NCBI GenBank assembly: GCA_016756725.1
Contig: JAESII010000008.1
Location: forward strand, 1 to 64,000
From: Synergistaceae bacterium
GTDB lineage: Bacteria; Synergistota; Synergistia; Synergistales; Aminithiophilaceae
Length of the DNA stretch: 64,000 nt
Direction: 5' to 3'
The notes below the pieces were generated by a model. That model had not been told where the DNA came from. It saw only the letters and a program-made list of their open reading frames with translations, and ran no database searches. Numbering within the stretch: the stretch's first letter is position 1; each line of letters begins with the position of its first letter. Positions 7,370 through 15,928 of the stretch are shown piece after piece. The translations under genes and the position numbers were made by a program.

Positions 7370-8085
7370 TTCCTGCCCGCGGCCGTCCTGGCCGCGGGCG
7401 GCCCGGTTTTAGGTTTCTCGGAGCGCGGACGTCTCGTCCGCGATGCGGTTGTGTTTGGTATTCCGGGGCGCGGACGTCTCGTCCGCGATGGGGTTGGATC
7501 CGGCTTTTCCGGAGCGCGGCCATCCTGGCCGCGGGCGGGCCGGTTTGCAGGCCCGCTTGTTCTTTGAGTTTGCTCTTCGCAGCGAGGCTATTCTGTCCTT
7601 GCCGGTTAAATCCCTAAGGGCCTTCGGCCCTTCGGCGGGCGAGACGCCCGCCCCCCGAAAGGCCCGCTGATCTTGGGTGTTTGCCCTTTCGGGGCGCGGC
7701 CATCCTGGCCGCGGGCGGGCCGTTTTGCAGGCCCGCAGGTTTTGACTTTTGTCCTTTCGCAGCGAGGTTATTCTGTCCTTGCCGGTTAAAACCCTAAGGG
7801 CCTTCGGCCCTTCGGCGGGCGAGACGCCCGCCCCCCGAAAGGCCCGCTGATCTTGGGTGTTTGCCCTTTCGGGGCGCGGCCATCCTGGCCGCGTCGGTTA
7901 AGACCCTAAGGGCCTTCGGCCCTTCGGCGGGCGAGACGCCCGCCCCCCGAGAGGCCCGCTGATCTTGGGTGTTTGCCCTTTCGGGGCGCGGCCATCCTGG
8001 CCGCGTCGGTTAAACCCCTAAGGGCCTCCGCCCCTTCGGCGGGCGCATTGGCCCGCCCCCCGAGAACCAACCCTTTCGGCTGAGT
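7370..8085 (+). repeat. REP-like palindromic repeat array R4
   Basis: About 0.7 kb of hairpin modules. The block beginning CCCTAAGGGCC recurs at about 7610, 7790, 7902 and 8014; the last three are spaced exactly 112 bp, so the array is growing by tandem duplication of a composite unit. It separates higBA from the ELM1-like gene. No gene is credible here. Confidence 0.9.
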
Positions 8086-8147
8086 TTTTGGCCCCACCGA
8101 AAAGCCAAAAGCCCTCAAGGCTTTGGAGCCTCCTTCGACGCCATCCT

Positions 8148-8190
8148 TTGTATGATCTTGAGTATAATGACCTTGTTCCTACAAGGAGGT
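8148..8190 (+). promoter_or_regulatory. Promoter/leader homologous to 4650-4693
   Basis: TTTGTATGATC (8148-8158), TATAAT (8164-8169) and TACAAGGAGG (8181-8190) have the same spacing as at 4650-4693, although the genes downstream are unrelated. The dyad here is imperfect: the left arm is kept but the right arm is degraded to TTCCTACA. Confidence 0.55.
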
Positions 8191-8199
8191 CGCTTCCCA

Positions 8200-9350
8200 T
8201 GGAGAAAATTAACGAAAGGGGTCCTGAGATCGAGAGGATCGTTCTCGTCGGAGACGGGATCCGGGGCCATTGGCATCAGATTCTCGGCATCGGCCGCTGG
8301 TTGCAGCGCCTCTGTGGTGCCACCCTCGTTGAGGTCGAGGCGCCTCGTCTGGAGGGCCTGGGCCGTTTCCTGAGCCTCAAGGTGGCGGCGAAGCATCTGC
8401 GGACGGCCCATGCCGAAGAGGCTCAGGCCTGGCTCATCGCCTCTGCGGGCAAGGAGCTGCTGGACCGTTTTGAGGGACAGAAGGGCCTTCTTTTCCTGGC
8501 CGCCGGAAGCTCTGCCGCTCCTTACGGCCTGGCTCTGGCCCGGGCGACGGGAGGACGGGCCGCGGTGGTGATGACCCCTTCCGTCCTGGGGACGGCGCCC
8601 TTCGATTTTGCCATTGTCCCCTCCCATGATTACCCCTACCCATCGGAGCGGATCTGCATCACCACGGGGGCGCCGAACCACATCTACCGCCCCGATCTGG
8701 GCGGGCCGGCGGAGGATTTGGCTCGGTCCTATCCGCCCCGGTCGGAGCGGATTGTGGCTCTCCTTGTGGGGGGCAGTGACGGCAACTATCGCATCGACGC
8801 CGACTGGGTGCGGCGTCACCTGGGGCCTGTCCGGGAGCAGGCGGAACGCCTCGGTGCCGCCCTATATGTGACGACGTCGCGTCGGACGGGCAAGGAGGCC
8901 GACTCGGCCGTCGAGGCCCTCCTCGGCGATAGCCCTTCGCTGCGGATGCTCCTTTTGGCCTCTCGCGACGGAGCCAATCCCGTGCCGGCGTTGCTGGGGC
9001 TGGCGACGCATGTCCTCGTCACCGATGATTCGGTCTCAATGGTTTCCGAAGCGGCGACGGCGGGATTTCGCGTCGGGCTCCTGCGCGCCCGTCGTCTCGC
9101 TGGGCCCAAGGCGGCGGGACAGCGCCTGCTGACGCGAATGGCCGCCAAGAAGCTCCTTTCCCCGTCGTGGTGCTCTGGCCCGCCTCGTTTCGACGCCCTC
9201 TTTGCGGAGCTCGAGGCCAGGGGTTGTCTGGCAGATGTCACGGCCCCCGAGAATCTGGAGGTCTTCCTCGCCGCACCGGATCAGCGGACAGAGCCCCTCG
9301 ACGAGGCTCGCCGCGCCGCCCAGTGGATCCTCGAGCGCTGGAAAGGGTAG
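8200..9350 (+). CDS. ELM1/COG3660 family protein (DUF1022), glycosyltransferase-B-like fold
   Basis: 383 residues from the ATG at 8200, with AAGGAGG 9 bp upstream. IRGHWHQILGIGRWLQ near the N-terminus, VLLVGGSDGNYR-like strands (VALLVGGSDGNYR) and the C-terminal VTDDSVSMVSEAATAG are hallmarks of the ELM1 family. This family is named after plant mitochondrial fission protein ELM1. Bacterial members are usually encoded near lipopolysaccharide or cell-surface genes. Function in bacteria is unproven. Proximity to the glycan operon suggests an envelope-related role, but it is isolated from that operon by two repeat arrays. Confidence 0.75.
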
Positions 9351-9371
9351 GGGCTTTCGAGGTTGGGTCCG

Positions 9372-10262
9372 GCTTTCCGGAGCGCGGCCATCCTGGCCGC
9401 GGGGGTCTGGGGTTTGGTATTCCGGGGCGCGGACGTCTCGTCCGCGATGGGGTTGGATCCGGCTTTTTCGGGGCGCGGCCATCCTGGCCGCGTCGGTTAA
9501 GACCCTAAGGGCCTTCGGCCCTTCGGCGGGCGAGACGCCCGCCCCCCGAGAGGCCCGCTGATCTTTGGGGTTTGGTTTTTCCGGAGCGCGGCCATCTTGG
9601 CCGCGTCGGTTAAGACCCTAAGGGCCTTCGGCCCTTCGGCGGGCGAGACGCCCGCCCCCCGAGAGGCCCGCTGATCTTTGGGGTTTGGTTTTTCCGGAGC
9701 GCGGCCATCTTGGCCGCGTCGGTTAAGACCCTAAGGGCCTTCGGCCCTTCGGCGGGCGAGACGCCCGCCCCCCGAGAAGCCCGCTGATCTTGGGTGTTTG
9801 CCCTTTCGGAGCGCGGCCATCTTGGCCGCGGGGGTTAAGACCCTAAGGGCCTTCGGCCCTTCGGCGGGCGAGACGCCCGCCCCCCGAGAAGCCCGCTGAT
9901 CTTGGGTGTTTGCCCTTTCGGAGCGCGGCCATCCTGGCCGCGTCGGTTAAGACCCTAAGGGCCTTCGGCCCTTCGGCGGGCGAGACGCCCGCCCCCCGAG
10001 AGGCCCGCTGATCTTGGGTGTTTGCCCTTTCGGGGCGCGGCCATCCTGGCCGCGGGGGTTAAGACCCTAAGGGCCTTCGGCCCTTCGGCGGGCGAGACGC
10101 CCGCCCCCCGAGAAGCCCGCTGATCTTGGGTGTTTGCCCTTTCGGAGCGCGGCCATCTTGGCCGCGGGGGTTAAGACCCTAAGGGCCTTCGGCCCTTCGG
10201 CGGGCGAGACGCCCGCCCCCCGAGAACCAAACCCTTTGGCGGGCGCATTGGCCCGCTCTTCG
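9372..10262 (+). repeat. REP-like palindromic repeat array R5 (longest in the island)
   Basis: About 0.9 kb of the hairpin family running to about 60 bp before the RAYT start. Most of it is a regular tandem array, described separately at 9501-10232. CGCGGCCA hairpins are often preceded by GGAG. Open frames through the array are not genes. Confidence 0.9.
9501..10232 (+). repeat. Seven-copy tandem array, 112-113 bp unit
   Basis: The phrase GACCCTAAGGGCC begins at 9501, 9614, 9727, 9839, 9951, 10063 and 10175, giving periods of 113, 113, 112, 112, 112 and 112 bp. Each full unit carries three palindromes in fixed order: GGGCC-TTC-GGCCC, GGCGGGCG-AGA-CGCCCGCC and CGCGGCCA-TCT/TCC-TGGCCGCG. Units differ mainly in the linker (ATCTTTGGGGTTTGG versus ATCTTGGGTGTTTGCCC) and in GTCGGTTAAG versus GGGGGTTAAG. 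Confidence 0.9.
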
Positions 10263-10319
10263 GGTAGCCAGAAGCATCGTGCTGGTCTTGTGCTCTTTTG
10301 CGGAAGGGGGAGAGAGCCG

Positions 10320-10979
10320 GTGACGTCGGAAGGAGCTGCCTATGAGGTGATTGGCCGGAGGCGGTCTGTCGAGAAGGATCCAGAATGGCACTGCCGGGGC
10401 CGCCTTCCCCATTGGGAGGCTGGCGAGGTGCCACAACATATCGTTTTTCGACTGGCTGACAGTCTACCTCAGACTCTTGTGACACAATGGTCCGAAGAAC
10501 TTCGCCTCCTTGGCGAAAAGGAACGGAACGCCGAACTCCGCGACCGCCTGCAGGCTACTCTCGACAGAGGATACGGCTCCTGCTGGCTCCGGAGGCCCGA
10601 AGTTGCCCGCGCCGTCGAAGGGGCGCTGCTTCATTTTGATGGTGATCGCTATCGCCTTCACGGCTGGTCCATCATGCCGAACCACGTTCACGTGATCGTC
10701 ACACCCCTCCGGGATCTGACCCTTTCTTCGATCGTCCATTCCTGGAAGTCTTTCACGGCGAAGGTGGCCAACAAACTTCTCGGCCGCCAAGGTGCCTTCT
10801 GGCAGGAGGAGTATTTCGATAGGGCTATCCGCAACGAGAAGGATTTCCTGGAGACGCTGGGCTATGTCGCCGGGAATCCCGTTGAAGCGGGGCTTTGTGA
10901 GGCAGAGGAAGAATGGCCTTTTGGCCACGCAGGTCATGGCGATGACTGGCGGTGGGGGCATGGAATGGAGGAAAATTGA
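10320..10979 (+). CDS. REP-associated tyrosine transposase (RAYT, Y1_Tnp/TnpA_REP type)
   Basis: About 219 residues from the GTG at 10320, which follows GGAAGGGGGAGAG; the open frame extends further upstream only because it runs through repeats. The metal-binding HUH-type motif appears as MPNHVHVIV. The candidate catalytic tyrosine follows in FWQEEYFDRAIRNEKDF, and the C-terminus has the usual YVAGNPVEAGL. RAYTs are single-stranded DNA transposases that recognise REP hairpins with a GTAG/GGAG-type foot. This gene is flanked on both sides by the densest palindromic arrays of the window, which fits a RAYT/REP partnership. Confidence 0.85.
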   Translation: MTSEGAAYEVIGRRRSVEKDPEWHCRGRLPHWEAGEVPQHIVFRLADSLPQTLVTQWSEELRLLGEKERNAELRDRLQATLDRGYGSCWLRRPEVARAVEGALLHFDGDRYRLHGWSIMPNHVHVIVTPLRDLTLSSIVHSWKSFTAKVANKLLGRQGAFWQEEYFDRAIRNEKDFLETLGYVAGNPVEAGLCEAEEEWPFGHAGHGDDWRWGHGMEEN

Positions 10980-10994
10980 CGTCGAGAGGATCCT

Positions 10995-11785
10995 CTCGAA
11001 GCGTGGCCATCTCGTCCGCGGGGGGCTGGGGTTTGGTATTTCGGGGCGCGGACGTCTCGTCCGCGGGCGGGCTGGTTCACAGGCCCGCAGGTTTTGGCTT
11101 TTCTTCTTTCGCAGCGAGGTCATTCTGTCCTTGTCGGTTAAGCCCTAAAGGGCCTTCGGCCCTTCGGCGGGCGAGACGCCCGCCCCCCGAGAAGCCCCGC
11201 CGGTTTTGGTTTTTCGGAGCGCGGCCATCTTGGCCGCGGGCGGGCTGTTTTGCAGGCCCGCAGGTTTTGGCCTTTGTTCTTTACGCAGCGAGATCATTTT
11301 GTCCTTGCCGTTTAAAACCCTAAGGGCCTTCGGCCCTTCGGCGGGCGAGGACGCCCGCCCCCCGAAAAGCCCCGCCGGTTTTGGTATTTCGGGGCGCGGA
11401 CGTCTCGTCCGCGGGCGGGCTGTTTTGCAGGCCCGCAGGTTTTGGCCTTTGTTCTTTACGCAGCGAGATCATTTTGTCCTTGCCGTTTAAAACCCTAAGG
11501 GCCTTCGGCCCTTCGGCGGGCGAGACGCCCGCCCCCCGAGAGGCCCGCTGATCTTTGGGGTTTGGTTTTTCCGGAGCGCGGCCATCTTGGCCGCGGGCGG
11601 GCCGGTTCACAGGCCCGCAGGTTTTGACTTTTGTCCTTTACGCAGCGAGGCTATTCTGTCGTGTCGTTTAAGACCGTAAGGGCCTTCGGCCCTTCGGCGG
11701 GCGAGACGCCCGCCCCCCGAGAGGCCCGAGAACCAAATCCTTCGGCGGGCGCATTGGCCCGCTCTTCGAGAGGCCCGCTGGTCTG
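10995..11785 (+). repeat. REP-like palindromic repeat array R6
   Basis: About 0.8 kb beginning just after the RAYT stop. It contains CGCGGACG and CGCGGCCA hairpins, GCGGGCTGTTTTGCAGGCCCGC spacers written here as two half-sites, and three CTAAGGGCC blocks at about 190-bp spacing rather than 112. One CGCGGACG module replaces CGCGGCCA at 11395-11415, showing that the two hairpin types are interchangeable. Confidence 0.9.
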
Positions 11786-11825
11786 GGGGTTTTATGTCGG
11801 TCCGTCTACAGAGGGGAGATAAGCG

Positions 11826-12830
11826 ATGAAGGTCGTGCAGCTCGTTCCAGGATTCGACGAAGGTGGCGTGGAGCGCCACGTGCTCTGGCTCGCCTCGGAG
11901 CTGGCCGCCCTGGGGCACGAGGTGCTTGTCGTCACTGAGGGGGGGAAGCTCGAGGCTGACTTGCCTCTGTCGGTGAAGGTGAGACATCTGCCGGTGTCGC
12001 GCAAGAATCCCCTCAGCGGCCTTCGCTGTGCCCTTCAGCTCTCCCGGTGGATCAGGAGGGAAGGGTGGCAGCTTCTTCACGCCCATTCCCGCGTGCCGGC
12101 CTGGATCGCCTGGTGGGCCTCGGCCCTTTCGGGGTGCCCCTGGCTGATGACGGCCCATGCCCTCTATTCCCTCAACGCAGGTATCGCTCCCCTGAGGCGC
12201 GCCGACGGCGCCGTCTGCGTCTCCGAGGCGGTGAGGCGCCATCTGGGAGGGCGTCTGCCGGAGCGGACCGTCGTCATCCCCAACGGGTTGCCGCCGGCTC
12301 GGAGGGTCTGGGCGGGGGAGGGTTTTCCCGCCAATCCCCGCTTCCTCTTCGTGGGGCGGCTGACGCGCCTGAAAGGGCTGGCCGTGGTGCTTGAGGCCCT
12401 TGCGGGGCTGTCGGACCGGCCCTGGCGGCTCGATGTGGTTGGTGACGGACCGCAGAGGGCGGAGCTCGAGGCTCTGGCCCGCTCTCTGGGAGTTTCGGAA
12501 CGGGTCTTTTTTGTCGGTTTCCGCGATGATGCGGAGGCATGGATGGCCGAGGCGGGCTGTCTTGTCTTTCCCTCCTATAATGAGGGCATGGGGCTCGTGG
12601 CCCTGGAGGCGATCCGCATGGGGCTACCGGTGGTGGCTTCCGATCTGGAGGCGCTGCGGCCCCTGGCTTCAGGAGGGCTCGTGCCGCCCGGCGACGTGAC
12701 GGCCTGGCGTGAGGCGCTGGCTGCCGTGATGGACGGCGGAGGGGGGAGCCGATTTTATGATTCGGCCGTGACGACGACGGCAGAAATGGCCCGGGAGGTG
12801 GCGGCGTTTTATGAGGGGACCCTGAAGTAA
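11826..12830 (+). CDS. GT4 family glycosyltransferase
   Basis: 334 residues, ATG preceded by GAGGGGAG. The N-terminal [19 protein letters not shown] is the classic GT4 glycine-rich start. The C-terminal half has [25 protein letters not shown], the [15 protein letters not shown] donor-binding EX7E motif and [14 protein letters not shown]4 enzymes transfer sugars from nucleotide donors during polysaccharide or LPS synthesis on the cytoplasmic side. It stands alone between arrays R6 and R7, just upstream of the gmd operon. Donor and acceptor cannot be told. Confidence 0.85.
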   Translation: MKVVQLVPGFDEGGVERHVLWLASELAALGHEVLVVTEGGKLEADLPLSVKVRHLPVSRKNPLSGLRCALQLSRWIRREGWQLLHAHSRVPAWIAWWASALSGCPWLMTAHALYSLNAGIAPLRRADGAVCVSEAVRRHLGGRLPERTVVIPNGLPPARRVWAGEGFPANPRFLFVGRLTRLKGLAVVLEALAGLSDRPWRLDVVGDGPQRAELEALARSLGVSERVFFVGFRDDAEAWMAEAGCLVFPSYNEGMGLVALEAIRMGLPVVASDLEALRPLASGGLVPPGDVTAWREALAAVMDGGGGSRFYDSAVTTTAEMAREVAAFYEGTLK

Positions 12831-12834
12831 GGGC

Positions 12835-13432
12835 CTTCGGAGCGCGGACGTCCCGTCCGCGATGGGGTTGGATCCGGTTTTTTCGGAGCGCGGCCATCCT
12901 GGCCGCGGGGGTCTGGGGTTTGGTATTCCGGGGCGCGGACGTCCCGTCCGCGATGGGGTTGGGTCCGGCTTTCCCGGAGCGCGGCCATCCTGGCCGCGGG
13001 GGTCTGGGGTTTGGTATTCCGGGGCGCGGACGTCCCGTCCGCGATGGGGTTGGATCCGGTTTTTTCGGAGCGCGGCCATCTTGGCCGCGTCGGTTAAGAC
13101 CCTAAGGGCCTTCGGCCCTTCGGCGGGCGAGACGCCCGCCCCCCGAGAACCAAACCCTTCGGCGGGCGCATTGGCCCGCCCCCCGAGAGGCCCGCTGGTT
13201 TTGGCTCTTCGGAGCGCGGCCATCCTGGCCGCGGGCGGGCCGGTTTACAGGCCCGCTTGGTCTTTGAGGTTTGCTTTTCGCAGTGAGACCATTCTGTCTG
13301 CGTGGGAGAAAACCCTAAGGGCCTTCGGCCCTTCGGCGGGCGAGACGCCCGCCCCCCGAGAACCAAACCCTTCGGCGGGCGCATTGGCCCGCCCCCCGAG
13401 GACCAAACCCATCGGCGGGCCAATGCGCCCCC
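12835..13432 (+). repeat. REP-like palindromic repeat array R7
   Basis: About 0.6 kb. It starts with alternating CGCGGACG-TCC-CGTCCGCG and CGCGGCCA-TCC-TGGCCGCG hairpins linked by GATGGGGTTGGATCCGG and GGGGGTCTGGGGTTTGG, then CTAAGGGCC blocks at about 13100 and 13313. It directly precedes the gmd promoter region. A frame open from 12862 into gmd is spurious. Confidence 0.9.
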
Positions 13433-13515
13433 CGGATGTCCGCCCTCCGATCTCGGGCTATACTGGAAGGGAATGTCGCGGGCTCCCCCGCTGGGGCCCT
13501 GAGGGAGGCAAAGCC

Positions 13516-14613
13516 ATGACAAAGCGCGCGCTCATTACGGGCATCACCGGTCAGGACGGGGCCTACCTGGCCGAGCTGCTTCTGGCCAAGGGGTACGAGG
13601 TCCACGGCATCAAGCGCCGGAGTTCGCTCTTCAACACGGGGCGGATCGATCACCTCTACCAGGACCCTCACGAGGAGGACCTGCGTTTTCACCTCCACTA
13701 CGGCGATCTGACGGATGCCACCAACCTGCTGCGGATTCTTCAGGAGGTGCAGCCCGACGAGATCTACAACCTGGCGGCCCAGAGCCACGTCCAGGTCTCC
13801 TTCGAGACGCCGGAGTACACGGCCAACAGCGACGCCCTGGGGACGCTGCGGCTGCTTGAGGCGATCCGCATCCTCAAGCTGGAGGGAAAGACCCGCTTCT
13901 ATCAGGCCTCGACGAGCGAGCTCTTCGGCAAGGTCCAGGAGATCCCCCAGAGGGAGACGACGCCCTTTTATCCCCGCAGCCCCTACGCGGCGGCCAAGAT
14001 CTACGCCTACTGGATCACCGTCAACTACCGCGAGGCTTACGGCATCTACGGCTGCAACGGCATCCTCTTCAACCACGAGTCGCCCCTGAGGGGCGAGACC
14101 TTCGTGACGCGCAAGATCACCCGGGCGGCGGCCCGCATCGCCCTGGGCCTCCAGGAGAAGACCTACCTGGGCAACCTGAACGCCAGGCGCGACTGGGGCC
14201 ATGCCAGGGATTACGTGGAGGCCATGTGGCTCATGCTCCAGCAGCAGAGCCCCGACGATTTCGTCATCGCCACGGGAGAGACCCACACGGTGCGGGAGTT
14301 CGCCGAAAAGGCCTTCGCCGCCGTCGGGATCGCCCTTTCCTGGAGCGGCGAGGGCATCGACGAGAAGGGGCGTGACGCCCGTTCGGGCCGGATCCTCGTC
14401 GAAATCGACCGTCGCTATTTCCGCCCCACCGAAGTGGAGCTCCTCCTGGGCGACCCGACGAAGGCCAAGGAAAAGCTGGGCTGGGAGCGCAAAGTCACCT
14501 TCGACGAACTCGTCGCCGAGATGGTCCGTTCCGATCTGGACCTCTTCCGCCGCGATCTGGCCTGCAAGAAGGCGGGATTCGATGCGACGCCCGCCATCGA
14601 AGACCGATGCTGA
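13516..14613 (+). CDS. gmd: GDP-mannose 4,6-dehydratase
   Basis: 365 residues from the ATG at 13516 with GAGGGAGG at 13501-13508. A TATACT -10-like box lies at 13459-13464, after the repeat array. N-terminal [10 protein letters not shown] is the NAD(P)-binding Rossmann loop of extended SDRs. STSELFGKV and [12 protein letters not shown] carry the catalytic Thr/Ser-Glu and YxxxK, and [16 protein letters not shown] is specific for GMD. It converts GDP-D-mannose to GDP-4-keto-6-deoxymannose, the first step to GDP-L-fucose. It overlaps fcl by 7 bp and appears to head the long glycan operon. Confidence 0.95.
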   Translation: MTKRALITGITGQDGAYLAELLLAKGYEVHGIKRRSSLFNTGRIDHLYQDPHEEDLRFHLHYGDLTDATNLLRILQEVQPDEIYNLAAQSHVQVSFETPEYTANSDALGTLRLLEAIRILKLEGKTRFYQASTSELFGKVQEIPQRETTPFYPRSPYAAAKIYAYWITVNYREAYGIYGCNGILFNHESPLRGETFVTRKITRAAARIALGLQEKTYLGNLNARRDWGHARDYVEAMWLMLQQQSPDDFVIATGETHTVREFAEKAFAAVGIALSWSGEGIDEKGRDARSGRILVEIDRRYFRPTEVELLLGDPTKAKEKLGWERKVTFDELVAEMVRSDLDLFRRDLACKKAGFDATPAIEDRC

Positions 14614-15560
14614 AGGGCCCGATCTTCGTCGCCGGCCATCGGGGGCTCGTCGGTTCGGCCCTGGTGCGCAAACTCCGCGCCGCCGGCCGCGACGACCTGA
14701 TTCTTCGCACCCGCAAGGAGCTCGATCTGACCGATCAGGGCCAGGTGCGGGCCTTCTTCCGGGCCGAGAGGCCCAAAACGGTGCTCCTCGCCGCCGCCAA
14801 GGTGGGCGGTATCGTCGCCAACAGCGAGAACCCGGCGCCCTTCCTTTACGAGAATCTCGCCATCGAAGTCAACGTCATTCACCAGGCCTGGGCGGCGGGG
14901 GTGGAACGACTGCTTTTCCTGGGCAGCTCCTGCATCTACCCCAAGATGGCGCCTCAGCCCCTGAAGGAGGAGTACCTCCTGACGGGACCTCTGGAGCCGA
15001 CGAACGAGGCCTATGCCGTGGCCAAGATCGCCGGCCTCAAGCTCTGCGAGCACTACAATCGCCAGTACGGCGTCCCCTTCGTCTCCGTCATGCCCACGAA
15101 CCTCTACGGCCCGGGCGATAACTTCGACCTGAGAAGCTCCCACGTCCTGCCGGCTCTGATCCGCCGCTTCGACGACGCCCTGCGCTCCGGTGCCGACTCC
15201 GTCACCCTCTGGGGGACGGGACGTCCCCGGCGGGAGTTCCTCCACGTCGACGACATGGCCGACGCGGCCCTCTTCGTCTTCGAGAGGGAGATCGGTCCCA
15301 CCTTCGTCAACATCGGCAGCGGCGAAGACCTGCCCATCGGCGATCTGGCCCGGCTCGTGGCAAAAATCGTCGGCTTCGAAGGGGCCATCCTCTGGGACAG
15401 CTCCAAGCCCGACGGGACGCCGAGGAAGCTCCTCGACGTCTCCCGTCTGCGCTCCCTCGGCTGGTCCCCGTCGATAGGCCTCGAGGAGGGCATAACCGAT
15501 ACGGTCCGCTGGTACCGGGCCGAGCGGGAACGTCTCCTAGGCCCGGAGGGACGGTCGTGA
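14607..15560 (+). CDS. fcl: GDP-L-fucose synthase
   Basis: 317 residues. [13 protein letters not shown] is the NADP-binding loop. [19 protein letters not shown] and [11 protein letters not shown] contain the Ser-Cys and YxxxK residues of the epimerase-reductase. [21 protein letters not shown] is diagnostic of the WcaG/Fcl family. It performs the 3,5-epimerisation and 4-reduction that give GDP-L-fucose from the Gmd product. It overlaps gmd (ATG at 14607) and its stop overlaps the following GTG. Confidence 0.95.
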   Translation: MLKGPIFVAGHRGLVGSALVRKLRAAGRDDLILRTRKELDLTDQGQVRAFFRAERPKTVLLAAAKVGGIVANSENPAPFLYENLAIEVNVIHQAWAAGVERLLFLGSSCIYPKMAPQPLKEEYLLTGPLEPTNEAYAVAKIAGLKLCEHYNRQYGVPFVSVMPTNLYGPGDNFDLRSSHVLPALIRRFDDALRSGADSVTLWGTGRPRREFLHVDDMADAALFVFEREIGPTFVNIGSGEDLPIGDLARLVAKIVGFEGAILWDSSKPDGTPRKLLDVSRLRSLGWSPSIGLEEGITDTVRWYRAERERLLGPEGRS

Positions 15561-15925
15561 GGCCGCCCCTCCAGGCCGTCATCGAGCGGATCGAGAGGGC
15601 TGTCGCCGCCAACGACGATTTCCTTCCGCTCGATCGGGAGGGGCTATCGGTCCTTTCGGCCTTCGCCATGCCCTTTGTCTGCCGCGACGAGATCCTGCGG
15701 GCCCGGTACGCCGCGCGATTCGAGGCTGCCGGAGTGGAGATCCGGCCCCTCATCGCCGGCAACATCCAGAAACAGCCCTTCTACGTCCGCTACGTCCGCC
15801 GCCGCCGGGCCCTGCCCGAGGCCGACTTTCTTCACCGCTGCGCCTTCTACTGCGGCAACCATCCCGACTACGACGAGAGCCAGTTGAGCCTGCTCGAAGG
15901 CTGCCTGACCAAGGAAGGAGGGTAG
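15557..15925 (+). CDS. Orphan C-terminal domain of a DegT/DnrJ/EryC1-type sugar aminotransferase
   Basis: 122 residues, GTG at 15557 overlapping the fcl stop (GTGA) with GGAGG upstream. [19 protein letters not shown], then [20 protein letters not shown] and [16 protein letters not shown], correspond to the C-terminal small domain of DegT-family PLP enzymes; compare the AGNLTRHPCF and IGVYPGLDEARL of rfbH in this operon. The whole PLP-binding large domain, including the catalytic lysine, is absent, and no frame upstream supplies it. Either a decayed aminotransferase (for example a perosamine-synthase type) or a retained stand-alone domain. Confidence 0.7.
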   Translation: MRPPLQAVIERIERAVAANDDFLPLDREGLSVLSAFAMPFVCRDEILRARYAARFEAAGVEIRPLIAGNIQKQPFYVRYVRRRRALPEADFLHRCAFYCGNHPDYDESQLSLLEGCLTKEGG

Positions 15926-15928
15926 GGA

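Noticed and set aside
9501..10232. Regular tandem array considered as a CRISPR locus
   Set aside because: Units are 112-113 bp, nearly identical throughout and filled with internal palindromes; there are no unique spacers and no cas genes nearby.
2090..13432. Many open frames with recurring peptides such as [20 protein letters not shown] and GRDVRAP
   Set aside because: They are translations of the palindromic repeats in several frames and both strands, without ribosome sites or conserved domains.
2090..13432. Integron attC sites as explanation for the cassette-like layout
   Set aside because: No integrase gene, no attC core-site pairs flanking cassettes, and the repeats are multi-hairpin arrays rather than single imperfect palindromes.
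12862..13515. N-terminal extension of gmd running through array R7
   Set aside because: The extra residues are repeat-derived. The Gmd family starts at the ATG at 13516, which has its own ribosome site.
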